A stretch of DNA of 64,000 nt, from the NCBI RefSeq assembly GCF_001941845.1, contig NZ_CP018870.1, positions 7,106,001-7,170,000 on the forward strand, read 5' to 3'. The position numbers and the translations under genes are program-made. A model generated the notes under the pieces. It ran no database searches. It saw only the letters and a program-made list of their open reading frames with translations, and was not told the origin of the DNA. How positions within the stretch are numbered: the stretch's first letter is position 1; each line of letters begins with the position of its first letter. Below are positions 8,859 to 16,673 of this stretch, in pieces. This DNA comes from Streptomyces sp. TN58 (GTDB taxonomy: Bacteria; Actinomycetota; Actinomycetes; Streptomycetales; Streptomycetaceae).

Positions 8859-8889
8859 ACGCTAGGACCTCAACCAAAGTCGAGGTCAA
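8859..8889 (-). promoter_or_regulatory. MerR-type promoter/operator of the ABC exporter
   Basis: Read on the minus strand: -35 TTGACC (8889-8884), a 19-bp spacer, and -10 TAGCGT (8864-8859). The spacer carries the dyad GACCTCGAC-TTTG-GTTGAGGTC (8887-8866), whose 9-bp arms match at 8 of 9 positions. A 19-bp spacer with an internal dyad is the hallmark of promoters activated by MerR/SoxR-family regulators. The transcription start should fall at or next to the ATG at 8851. Confidence 0.8.
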
Positions 8890-9020
8890 GGGTTCGGCCG
8901 GGGACCCCCCGACCGGGCGACCCGCCAGGACCCGCGGGGCGGCGCCGCCGGGCAACTCCCTTGACCGGCAAGCCGTTTCCAGGCTCCTCCGTTGTCGGTG
9001 CCCGGTGGCATCATCGGTCC

Positions 9021-11075
9021 ATGACGCAGGGATCCGAGTCCGTCCGCTTCACCCAGGGCACCGCAGACACCGTCCTGCACCACTTCGAACGCTGGGCGCG
9101 TGACACACCCGAAGCACCCGCCCTCATCGCCGGCACGAAGAACCGCCTCCCGTACGGGGTGCTCGACGCCCGCGCCAACCGGCTGGCGCACCACCTGCTC
9201 GCCCGCGGCCTGCCGCCCGGCGGTCTCGTCGCCATCGGCACCGCCAAGCCCGCCGAACTCGTCGTCGGCATCCTCGCCGTCCTGAAGGCCGGCGGGGTGT
9301 ACGCCGTCGTCGACGCCGAAACGCCCCGTACCGGCCGCCAACAGCTCACCGCGCTGCAGCCCTTCGAGCCCTTCGCGCTGCTCACCCACGCGCCCCACCG
9401 GGCAGCCCTCGACACCGGCACGGGCCTGCGCGCGATCCGGACCGACGACGACGCCACCGAGATCGCCGCCCGGCCCGCCCACGCACCCGACGCCGGACAG
9501 GCGGCCGGCGGAGCCGCCAGGCCGCCCGGCGCGGCCGTCCTCTTCACGGCGTCCTCCACACCGCGCCCCGTGCCCGCCGGCCACGCCCTGCTGCTCGCCG
9601 CCCACGAGGGCTGGACCGAGCTGCTGCGGCCGACTCCGCAGGACGTGCACCTCATCACCGCCCGGCCGGACGTCACCGCCTTCGCCGCCGGCTGGACCCG
9701 GGCCCTGTGCACGGGCGGCAGCCTCGTCCTGCCCCCGGGGCCGTCCTGGCCGTCCGGGTCGCCGCAACAGGTCCGTACGGCGGTCGACCTCCAGATGGTC
9801 ACCGTCCTGCACACGGATCCGGCGGGCATCGCCGCGCTGGTGGTCGACGGCCCCCGCCCCACCGCCGCGGACCGCAGGAGCGGCCCGCGGCCGCTGCGCT
9901 CGCTGCGGCTGGCCACCGTCACCGGCGACCGCCTCCACCTCGACGAACTGGACGCCCTGCACACCCGGTTGCGCCCCGGCGTACGCATCCTCAACGTCTA
10001 CGGTCTCACCGAGACCGCCGGAGCGGGCACCTGCTTCGAACTCCCGCAGCTGCCGGCCCCCGTCGGCGAACCGGAACGCCACTGTCTGCTGGGCACCCCC
10101 TTCCCGGGATGCCAGGTCCACCTGCGCGGCGGGCAGATACACCTCGCGCCGCCCGGCGGCGGTGACGCGATACCCACCGGCGACCTCGGCGTGTCCCGCC
10201 CCGACGGCCTGCTGGAGTACGCCGGCCGGATCCGGGACCGGATCCCCCTCCACGGAGGCTCCTTCGACCCCCACGCCGTCGAGGCGGCGATCCGCACCCA
10301 TCCGGGCATCGGCGCGGCCCTCGTCGCAGGCGTCGACAAGGACGGGGAGCGGCGCCTCGTCGCCTACGTGGCCCCGCCGCCCGGCGACCCGGCCTGGGAC
10401 GCCTCGGCGCCGCTGCCCCAGATCTACGGCCTGCGCAACCACCTGGCCGGCACCGTCCTCAAGGAGGTGTCGCCGACCATCCTCGTCCAGCTCCGCGCCC
10501 TGCCGCGCAACCGGGCCGGCCAGGAGGACCGCGCGGCCCTGCCGCTGCCCACCCGGCCCGTGTCCGAGCGGCCCGCCGTCCACGGGAGCAAGTTCGCCCG
10601 GTCGTCCACCGGCGCCGGAGACCCGGACGGCGGCCGTGTCGTCGCCGCCGGCTGCATGACGTTCGCCCTCGGCTTCCTCACCCTGATCCTCACCCCCGTC
10701 CTGTGGCCGGGCTCCACCGACCTCTCCGCGGTGCCCCAGCCGTGGGCGGCCCTGTTCTTCCTCCTCTACGTGGCGGAGAGCCTGGCCTTCGGCGCGGGGC
10801 TGGCGTTCCTGTCCACCGGGTACCGCCTGATGGCACGACGGGAACGCGGCCGGCCCCCGGGCCGTGTCCGGGCCGCCCACCTCGCGGCGAGCTACCTGCT
10901 GCTGGCCTGGTGGCCGCAGGACAACGCCTACCGGCTGGCGGCCAAACAGGACTGGCCCCTGCAGGCCCTCCTCGTCTACGCCTTCAACATCCCCCTGATG
11001 ATCGCGGGCCTCATCCTGGCTGTTCACGTGGCCCGCAAACCGGCCTCGCCCTTCGACTTCGAGGACAGCGACTGA
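9021..11075 (+). CDS. Membrane-anchored adenylation-domain-like protein with altered catalytic motifs
   Basis: A 684-residue protein of the AMP-binding (ANL) superfamily. Residues about 15-520 keep the fold: YGVLDARANRLAHHL, VVGILAVLKAGGVYAVVDAE, NVYGLTETAG (A5) and TGDLGVSRPDGLLEYAGRIRD (A7/A8). Two key motifs are changed. The P-loop A3, normally TSGSTGxPKG, reads FTASSTPRPVPAGH without the Gly-rich loop or Lys. A10, normally PxxxxGKxDR, reads LPRNRAGQEDR, with Gln at the catalytic Lys. About residues 545-680 carry four hydrophobic segments (for example MTFALGFLTLILTPVLW and LLVYAFNIPLMIAGLILAV). There is no carrier-protein domain. It may be a pseudoenzyme or a divergent acyl-adenylate enzyme at the membrane. 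ATG 9021 is chosen, and the long in-frame extension upstream is not used. Confidence 0.7.
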   Translation: MTQGSESVRFTQGTADTVLHHFERWARDTPEAPALIAGTKNRLPYGVLDARANRLAHHLLARGLPPGGLVAIGTAKPAELVVGILAVLKAGGVYAVVDAETPRTGRQQLTALQPFEPFALLTHAPHRAALDTGTGLRAIRTDDDATEIAARPAHAPDAGQAAGGAARPPGAAVLFTASSTPRPVPAGHALLLAAHEGWTELLRPTPQDVHLITARPDVTAFAAGWTRALCTGGSLVLPPGPSWPSGSPQQVRTAVDLQMVTVLHTDPAGIAALVVDGPRPTAADRRSGPRPLRSLRLATVTGDRLHLDELDALHTRLRPGVRILNVYGLTETAGAGTCFELPQLPAPVGEPERHCLLGTPFPGCQVHLRGGQIHLAPPGGGDAIPTGDLGVSRPDGLLEYAGRIRDRIPLHGGSFDPHAVEAAIRTHPGIGAALVAGVDKDGERRLVAYVAPPPGDPAWDASAPLPQIYGLRNHLAGTVLKEVSPTILVQLRALPRNRAGQEDRAALPLPTRPVSERPAVHGSKFARSSTGAGDPDGGRVVAAGCMTFALGFLTLILTPVLWPGSTDLSAVPQPWAALFFLLYVAESLAFGAGLAFLSTGYRLMARRERGRPPGRVRAAHLAASYLLLAWWPQDNAYRLAAKQDWPLQALLVYAFNIPLMIAGLILAVHVARKPASPFDFEDSD

Positions 11076-11111
11076 GGCTGGCGGAGCAAAATCCTTCCGG
11101 CCCGCACACCA

Positions 11112-11147
11112 CCGGCGTACGGGCCCCGGCCGGCGTACGGGCCCCGG
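11112..11147. repeat. Two direct copies of an 18-bp unit between convergent genes
   Basis: An 18-bp unit beginning CCGGCGTACGGGCCCC occurs twice in tandem (11112 and 11130). It lies in the 87-bp gap between the adenylation-like gene and the convergent ATP-grasp gene. Each copy is partly self-complementary, so it may help transcription stop from both sides. Confidence 0.6.
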
Positions 11148-11162
11148 CCGGCCGCGGCGGCC

Positions 11163-12938
11163 TCAGGGCGCGGCCGGCCCCGGCGGGTCGAACATCGCCC
11201 CCACGGCCGCGGCCCGGGTGCGGACCAGCGCCTCGGCCGCGTCCAGCGCCTCCGGACCGCGCGCGGCCACCAGCACACCCAGCCAGGGAGCCGGATCGAA
11301 GGCGCCCGTCGGGATGGCGGGGACGAACACCGCACCGAGCTCCGCGCACCCGCGGGCCAGGTCCGCGCACAGTTCGTCCACCTGCGCCTCGGGCAGCCGT
11401 GCCCCGAGCGCCACCCGGTCGGCGATCCGCACGAGGTGCCCCGCGCCCCGCAGCTCGTCGAGCCGGGCCGCCACCATGAAGGCGATCGACGGCCCGGTCA
11501 GCCGCAGGTTCACCTCGGTCGGCGCGAGCCGCCCCTCGGCGTCCACGACGAAGTCCACGTCGAACCAGCCCCGGTAGCCGGACGCCGCCAGCTCCCGGCC
11601 CACCGCCGCACCGAAGGCGAGCAGCGGCTCGTGCGCCCACTCCGGCACCGAGCCGGGCCCCACCGTGGCCCCGCGGTAGGCGCCCGCCGTCACGTCCATC
11701 AGCGCCGCGCCGACCTCGTGGACCTCGCCCGCCGGGTCCACGAAGCCGTCGTACGTCAGGTCGCGGACCGCCGCCGGATCCGCCGGCGCCTCGACGTACT
11801 CCTCCACCAGCAGCGGCCCGCGCGGCAGCCGCCGCAGGACGGCGCGGGCGCCGCCCGCGGCACGCACCTGGCCGGCGGTGACCACGGTCGTACCCGAACC
11901 GCCGACCCCGTGCTCCGACTTCAGAACGGTGCTCTCGCCGGCCCGTGCCCGTGCCGCCAGCAGCCGGGCCGCCGCCCACCGGCCGCCCGCCCGTACCTGT
12001 GCGGGGAGCACGATCCCGGGATGCCCGCCCTCCGCGAGGATCCGCTGAAACAGGCCGTGCGCGGCGGCCTTCGACTCGTAACGCAGCTCCCCGGACCGCC
12101 ACGGCCGCCCCGCGAGCAGCCCGAACGGCCGGGTCAGCCCCCACGGTACGAGCGGCTCCCCGGCCCCCGTCAGCCGCGCGGCCAGCGCCGGCCTGGCCCG
12201 TACCGCGTCGACCAGCCCGGGCCCGCGCTCCGCCAGGCCGTCGTACACCTCGACCCCGGTCCAGCCCAGCTGCCGGCAGACCAGGTCGGTCCAGCCGGCG
12301 GGCACCGCCCGGGGCAGCACCAGGGCGGACGGGTAGGGGCTGTAGAAGGCGGCCAGACAGGAGTAGTGGTGTGCGGCCGACTGGTCGGGGTCCAGTGAGG
12401 GGTCGGCGAACTGCGCGTTGTACTCCGCGACGTTGCCGACGTGCACCGCCCGCCCGCCGCCGGTCCAGGCCCGCGCCCAGTCGGCGAGCGGGGCCGGGGC
12501 CGCCTCGAACCGCACCAGCGTCCCCGTCGGCGCCTCCGCGGCCGGCGCCGCGACCGCGCCCATCGCCCGGTAGAAGCCGGCCGCATGCGGGTCCGAGTCG
12601 ATCACCAGCCTGCGCACACCCCGCTCCACGGCCCGGCGCAGCACGTCCCGGTACAGGATCCGCCCCACGCCCCGCCCGATCGCGGAGGGTTCCACGAAGA
12701 GCAGCCCGAGCGTCGCCAGCGGCGCGCCGCCCTCCAGGGAGGCGAGCCCGAGGAGCGTCCCTTCCGGATCCTCGGCCACCACGATCCTGCGCGCCGTCAC
12801 CTCGTCCGGCAGGATCCGCAACTGCGGCGCGCACGCCGCCAGGAAGCCGGCGTCGTACCCCCAGTGCGCCTTGGACCGCATCACCAGCCCGGTCAGGGCC
12901 TCCGCCTCGGCCGCTCGCGCGGCCCTGACCTTTACCAT
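11163..12938 (-). CDS. GNAT N-acetyltransferase fused to a pre-ATP-grasp/ATP-grasp ligase
   Basis: A 591-residue two-part protein; ATG 12938 has a GGAGGT Shine-Dalgarno 6 nt upstream. Residues 1-140 form a GNAT domain with LFVEPSAIGRGVGRILYRDVL (acetyl-CoA binding Gly pattern) and AAGFYRAMGA. Residues about 155-320 resemble the pre-ATP-grasp domain (SCLAAFYSPYPSALVLPR). The rest is ATP-grasp: a Gly-rich ATP loop HGVGGSGTTVV, GPLLVEEYVEA, and the metal-binding WFDVDFVVDAEGRLAPTEVNLRL. ATP-grasp ligases join a carboxylate to an amine through an acyl phosphate. With a GNAT in the same chain, a ligated amine or amino acid may also be acetylated. It converges with the adenylation-like gene and diverges from a DUF350 gene, a neighbourhood reminiscent of amidoligase peptide-tailoring loci. 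Confidence 0.75.
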   Translation of the reverse strand: MVKVRAARAAEAEALTGLVMRSKAHWGYDAGFLAACAPQLRILPDEVTARRIVVAEDPEGTLLGLASLEGGAPLATLGLLFVEPSAIGRGVGRILYRDVLRRAVERGVRRLVIDSDPHAAGFYRAMGAVAAPAAEAPTGTLVRFEAAPAPLADWARAWTGGGRAVHVGNVAEYNAQFADPSLDPDQSAAHHYSCLAAFYSPYPSALVLPRAVPAGWTDLVCRQLGWTGVEVYDGLAERGPGLVDAVRARPALAARLTGAGEPLVPWGLTRPFGLLAGRPWRSGELRYESKAAAHGLFQRILAEGGHPGIVLPAQVRAGGRWAAARLLAARARAGESTVLKSEHGVGGSGTTVVTAGQVRAAGGARAVLRRLPRGPLLVEEYVEAPADPAAVRDLTYDGFVDPAGEVHEVGAALMDVTAGAYRGATVGPGSVPEWAHEPLLAFGAAVGRELAASGYRGWFDVDFVVDAEGRLAPTEVNLRLTGPSIAFMVAARLDELRGAGHLVRIADRVALGARLPEAQVDELCADLARGCAELGAVFVPAIPTGAFDPAPWLGVLVAARGPEALDAAEALVRTRAAAVGAMFDPPGPAAP

Positions 12939-13031
12939 TCGCTGACCTCCCCATGGTCTGCGGGAAGGCCGTGCGATAGATTCGGCCTCCCTACGGAACG
13001 TATTTTCCCACCATCGGAGACAGGCTTCTCA

Positions 13032-13454
13032 ATGAGCGACATCATCAACGGACTTGGCCGCACCAGCGCCTACGGCGCCCTGGGCCTGGTCCTGCTGATC
13101 CTCGGCATCGTCCTCGTGGACGTGCTGACGCCCGGGAAGCTCCCGAAGCAGATCTGGGAGGAGCGCAACCGCAACGCCGCCCTCTTCCTCAGCTCCGCGC
13201 TCCTCGGTATCGGCGGCATCGTCTTCACCTCGATCTGGACCACCTACGACGACTTCGGCAAGGGCCTGGCGTCGACGGCCGCCTTCGGCCTCCTCGGCCT
13301 GGTCCTGATGGCGGTGGCCTTCCTCGTGCTCGACCTGGTGACCCCGGGCAAGCTCGGCGCCATCGTCGTGGACCGCGAGCCCCACCCGGCGGTCTGGGTC
13401 TCCGCCGCCTGCAACCTCGCCGTCGCCGCGATCGTCGCCGCCTCGATCGCCTGA
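13032..13454 (+). CDS. DUF350 family membrane protein
   Basis: A 140-residue membrane protein made of two related halves, each with two membrane helices and the shared motif LTPGKL (VDVLTPGKLPKQI; DLVTPGKLGAIVV). This is the DUF350 (YjfL-like) pattern. Family members often lie beside ATP-grasp or glutathionylspermidine-synthetase-like genes, which fits the divergent ATP-grasp fusion 93 bp away. The function of the family is unknown. A 15-bp terminator hairpin follows, so it is a single-gene unit. Confidence 0.8.
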   Translation: MSDIINGLGRTSAYGALGLVLLILGIVLVDVLTPGKLPKQIWEERNRNAALFLSSALLGIGGIVFTSIWTTYDDFGKGLASTAAFGLLGLVLMAVAFLVLDLVTPGKLGAIVVDREPHPAVWVSAACNLAVAAIVAASIA

Positions 13455-13474
13455 CGCGGAGCACCCGTAAGCGA

Positions 13475-13510
13475 GGAGAGCGCCGCTCCGCCAGGGGAGC
13501 GGCGCTCTCC
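13475..13510 (+). terminator. Strong terminator hairpin after the DUF350 gene
   Basis: GGAGAGCGCCGCTCC (13475-13489) pairs perfectly with GGAGCGGCGCTCTCC (13496-13510), giving 15 bp around the loop GCCAGG, 20 nt past the stop codon. The convergent acyltransferase ends at 13544, so it may serve both strands. Confidence 0.8.
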
Positions 13511-13543
13511 GCGTACCGGCCGGCCGGCGTGCGGACACCGGCA

Positions 13544-14785
13544 TCAGGCCAGCCCCAGCGCGAAGGCCCCGAATCCCGCGGCGAGGAGTCCGGCCGCCGC
13601 ACGGCGCAGCGCACGACGCAGCGCGCTCGCCCCCCGCCCCTCCGCAGGTGGCGCCTCGAAGCGCCGCGCGTACCGGGCGATCACCACCAGAAGCCCCGCG
13701 AACACCGGCACCCACGCCATCCGCGCCACGATCCAGCCCAGGCTGTCCGGTGCCGTCGTCAGCCCGGCCACCCCGCCCGCGAACGAAGCGGGCACGGCCG
13801 CGGCCAGCATGGCCGTCTGATGCCAGCACAGGATCGTCATCGCGCACAGGTTGACCACCACCACCGGGGCCCACAGGGCCGGCCGGGCCAGCAGCCGCGC
13901 CAGCCGGTCCCGCAGCAGGATCGCCGCCCCCGACTGCGCCGAGGCCAGCGCGAGCACCAGCAACGACGGCGGGTGCGAGTTCGTCCGGGCGGCACCCGGC
14001 ACCCCCACCATCGACGCCGGATAGTGGAACACCGCCAGCAGCGCCGCGAACAGCAGCGCCCCGCCGGCCAGCAGCAGCCAGGCCCCGCGCCGCCCGATGC
14101 GCCGCTCGCCCCAGGACACCCCCAGCTGGTAGGCGAACAGCCAGCCCGGCAGGATGTTCAGCAGCGACAGCCAGGACGGTACGGAGGCCGCGAGCGGCCC
14201 GTACCGCAGGAGGTCCACCACCGCGACCGAGGCGAGCAGCGGGGCCGCCGCCCAGCCGCCGAGCCGGCGCGCGGCCCGCAGACAGTACGGGGTCAGCGCG
14301 GTGACCACCACGTACACCCCGACGAACCACAGCGGTTGGACGACGAGCTTCGCCCCCGTCCGCAGCGACGCCTCCGGGACCCCGGCCGCGTACAGCACGG
14401 GCGCGGCCAGCGCCCACACCGCCGCCACTCCCAGCACGGGCCGCCCCAGACGTACGATCCGGCCCTGCAGCCAGGCGTGGGCCGACCCAGGGCGGCGCCG
14501 GTAGGAGAGCGCCGACGCGTAGCCGCCGACGAGGAAGAAGATGCCCAGCGTCTGGAGGACCCAGCTCGCCGGCGCCAGGGCGCCGAAGGCCGACAGGGGG
14601 CTGGCGTTGTGCAGACCGCCGTCCGCGTCGAGCGTGAAACCGCCGAGCATCCAGTGGCCGGCGGGCACGGCCAGCAGCGCGAGCGCGCGCAGCCCGTCGA
14701 CCGCACGGTCACGGTGGGCCGGGGTCTGCCGGTCGATCCGTGCGGCGGCCTTCCGCAGCGGCGCCAGGACGGTGGAGGCGCTCAT
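13544..14785 (-). CDS. Acyltransferase family 3 (OafA-like) membrane protein
   Basis: A 413-residue integral membrane acyltransferase of the OafA/OatA type, which moves acyl groups onto sugars or other secreted substrates. About ten membrane helices are visible, and an early VPAGHWMLGG carries the conserved loop His. YRRRPGSAHAWLQGRIVRLGRP gives the Arg-rich cytosolic loop after the second helix. The ATG at 14785 overlaps the stop of the upstream hydrolase gene (ATGA), so the two are translationally coupled. Long upstream in-frame codons belong to the shadow of the hydrolase gene. The acceptor cannot be deduced. Confidence 0.8.
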   Translation of the reverse strand: MSASTVLAPLRKAAARIDRQTPAHRDRAVDGLRALALLAVPAGHWMLGGFTLDADGGLHNASPLSAFGALAPASWVLQTLGIFFLVGGYASALSYRRRPGSAHAWLQGRIVRLGRPVLGVAAVWALAAPVLYAAGVPEASLRTGAKLVVQPLWFVGVYVVVTALTPYCLRAARRLGGWAAAPLLASVAVVDLLRYGPLAASVPSWLSLLNILPGWLFAYQLGVSWGERRIGRRGAWLLLAGGALLFAALLAVFHYPASMVGVPGAARTNSHPPSLLVLALASAQSGAAILLRDRLARLLARPALWAPVVVVNLCAMTILCWHQTAMLAAAVPASFAGGVAGLTTAPDSLGWIVARMAWVPVFAGLLVVIARYARRFEAPPAEGRGASALRRALRRAAAGLLAAGFGAFALGLA

Positions 14786-15855
14786 CGGGCCTCTCCCCTC
14801 GCGATCGCGGCGAACGCGGCGAGGGACTGCGTGCCAGGGGCGAAGTAGCCCGTGTGGCCCCGTACGTCGGCGGCGGGGACCCGGCTGGCTCCGAAGGCCG
14901 CGGAGGTCGGGTCGGCGCCGTGGCCGATCCCGGCGAAGCGGACGTTCGGGACGTCGGCGATCCAGTCCGAGGGGCTGCGGGCCGCCCAGACGCGTGCGCC
15001 GGTGCGCAGGGCGCCGGCGGTGTCCGCCCGCATGCCCGGGGACCCGAAGGCCACGATGTCCGAGGCGTCGGTGTGCCGGGCCGCCAGTCCGCAGACCACC
15101 GAGCCGTAGCTGTGGCAGAACAGCACCGGGTCGGGTGCGCCGACCGCGTCGAGACCGGCGGTGAGGCGGGCCAGCCGCGAGGCCCCCGCGGCGGCCAGCC
15201 GCCCGTCGGCCGCGTCGAGGCCCACGCCGACCGGGGTGGTGTACCCGGTCCACGCGATGACGGCCACCGAGGCGTCGGTCGTCGAGGTGTCGGCCGTCGT
15301 GCCCCCGGTCGCCGCGCTCAGTGCCCGGGCCATACCGGCCGGCCCCGTGGACGGTGCGCGCCGCGCGTCGTGGGAAGCGGCGTCGCTGTCGGAGCCGGGC
15401 ACGATCACCGAGACGTGCGCGGCGTGCTCCAAATCCCCGAACACCTCGGCCACCTGGCCCCGGCCGCGCGGGTCGAAGGCCAGGATCCGCCGGTCCGCGG
15501 CGGCCAGGGACGCGTACCGCGCCTCACCCGTGCCGGCGACGGCGAGCCGGTTCGCCTCGTACCGCAGGGGTAGCGGCACCCCGTCGAGGTTGCCCACCAC
15601 CAGCGGGTGGTCGCGTACGAGGGCGGAGCGGGCCGCACCGTCCAGCCCCGCGAAGAACCGGGCCACCTCGTACGGTGTCGCCGTCGCCGGATCGGGCAGC
15701 GCCCGGCCGTACGCCGTGTCGGCCCGCCAGGCGGCGGTGCCCGGCGGCGGCCCGGTGACCGCCGACTGGCTCCCGCCCGAAGCCCATCCGGCGGTCCCCC
15801 CGACGACGGCCACCGCCAGCGCGGCCGTGACCAGCGTCCTTCCGAAGCGGCGCAT
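14782..15855 (-). CDS. Secreted alpha/beta hydrolase of the DUF1023 family
   Basis: A 357-residue predicted exported hydrolase; ATG 15855 follows GGAG, with a short Arg start and a hydrophobic signal segment (LVTAALAVAVVGGTAGWASG). The alpha/beta core appears as ILAFDPRGRGQVAEVFGDLEHAAHVSVIVPGSDSD, then AVIAWTGYTTPVG. The nucleophile elbow is CHSYGSVV, where the usual first Gly is Cys, and the likely catalytic His is in VRGHTGYF. DUF1023 hydrolases are common in actinobacteria. The substrate is unknown. It is the first gene of a two-gene operon with the membrane acyltransferase, suggesting a shared pathway on an acylated extracellular compound. Confidence 0.8.
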   Translation of the reverse strand: MRRFGRTLVTAALAVAVVGGTAGWASGGSQSAVTGPPPGTAAWRADTAYGRALPDPATATPYEVARFFAGLDGAARSALVRDHPLVVGNLDGVPLPLRYEANRLAVAGTGEARYASLAAADRRILAFDPRGRGQVAEVFGDLEHAAHVSVIVPGSDSDAASHDARRAPSTGPAGMARALSAATGGTTADTSTTDASVAVIAWTGYTTPVGVGLDAADGRLAAAGASRLARLTAGLDAVGAPDPVLFCHSYGSVVCGLAARHTDASDIVAFGSPGMRADTAGALRTGARVWAARSPSDWIADVPNVRFAGIGHGADPTSAAFGASRVPAADVRGHTGYFAPGTQSLAAFAAIARGEAR

Positions 15856-15992
15856 GCCCCTTCTCCTCTCCTCGTGACGAGGGGGAAGGTAGGAACACGG
15901 CGCCACCGCGCACGTCGGACCGAGGAGCCAAGCCGGATGTCATACCCGGGTAGGGGGTGGAGGAGGAGGCCCGAGCGGCCCGCCCGGCCCGC

Positions 15993-16673
15993 TCAGGCCG
16001 AGTCGCCCGGGCGTACCAGGCCCGCCTCGTAGGCGAAGATCACGGCCTGCGCCCGGTCCCGCAGGCCGAGCTTGGCCAGCACCCGCCCGATGTGCGTCTT
16101 CACCGTCTGCTCCGCCAGCACCAGGTGGCCGGCGATCTCCTGGTTCGACAGCCCGCGCGCGATCAGCTCCAACACCTCGGTCTCGCGCGGCGTCAGGCCG
16201 TTCAGCCGGAGCGCCGGATCCTTGCGCGGCGCCGGCCGCTGCCGGACGAAGTCCGCGATCAGCCGCCGCGTCACCGACGGCGCGAGCAGCGCCTCGCCCG
16301 AGGCGACGACCCTGACCGCCGCGATCAGGTCGGCCGGCGGGGCGTCCTTGAGCAGGAAGCCGGAGGCCCCGGCGCGCAGCGCCTCGTACACGTAGTCGTC
16401 GATGTCGAAGGTGGTCAGCATCAGCACCTTCGGCCGGTGCACCACCCCGGGCGGCGGGTCGAGTATCTCCCGGGCCGCCGTCAGGCCGTCCATCTCCGGC
16501 ATCCGTACGTCCATCAGCACCACGTCGGGGTGCGAGGAGCGGGACACCTGCACCCCCTGGCGCCCGTCCGGCGCCTCGCCCACCACGTCGATGTCGGCCT
16601 GTGCCGACAGCAGCGCGGCGAACCCCGCCCGCACCATGGCCTGGTCGTCGACGATGACCACGCGGATGGTCAA
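15993..16673 (-). CDS. NarL/LuxR-type two-component response regulator
   Basis: A 226-residue response regulator. The receiver domain (about 1-120) has the acidic pair VDDQ, phospho-acceptor Asp in VVLMDVRMPEMDG, and the Lys of FLLKDAPP. The C-terminal LuxR helix-turn-helix is LTPRETEVLELIARGLSNQEIAGHL followed by VKTHIGRVLAKLGLRDR. The start is a TTG at 16673 that overlaps the kinase stop as TTGA, with GAGGAG upstream, so it is coupled to the kinase. Targets are unknown; the neighbours are a carrier and a hydrolase. Confidence 0.9.
   Translation of the reverse strand: MTIRVVIVDDQAMVRAGFAALLSAQADIDVVGEAPDGRQGVQVSRSSHPDVVLMDVRMPEMDGLTAAREILDPPPGVVHRPKVLMLTTFDIDDYVYEALRAGASGFLLKDAPPADLIAAVRVVASGEALLAPSVTRRLIADFVRQRPAPRKDPALRLNGLTPRETEVLELIARGLSNQEIAGHLVLAEQTVKTHIGRVLAKLGLRDRAQAVIFAYEAGLVRPGDSA

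Noticed and set aside
13544..15253. N-terminal extension of the acyltransferase by about 156 residues
   Set aside because: The extension lies inside the DUF1023 hydrolase gene and is Arg/Gly low complexity; the ATGA-coupled ATG at 14785 fits the family start.
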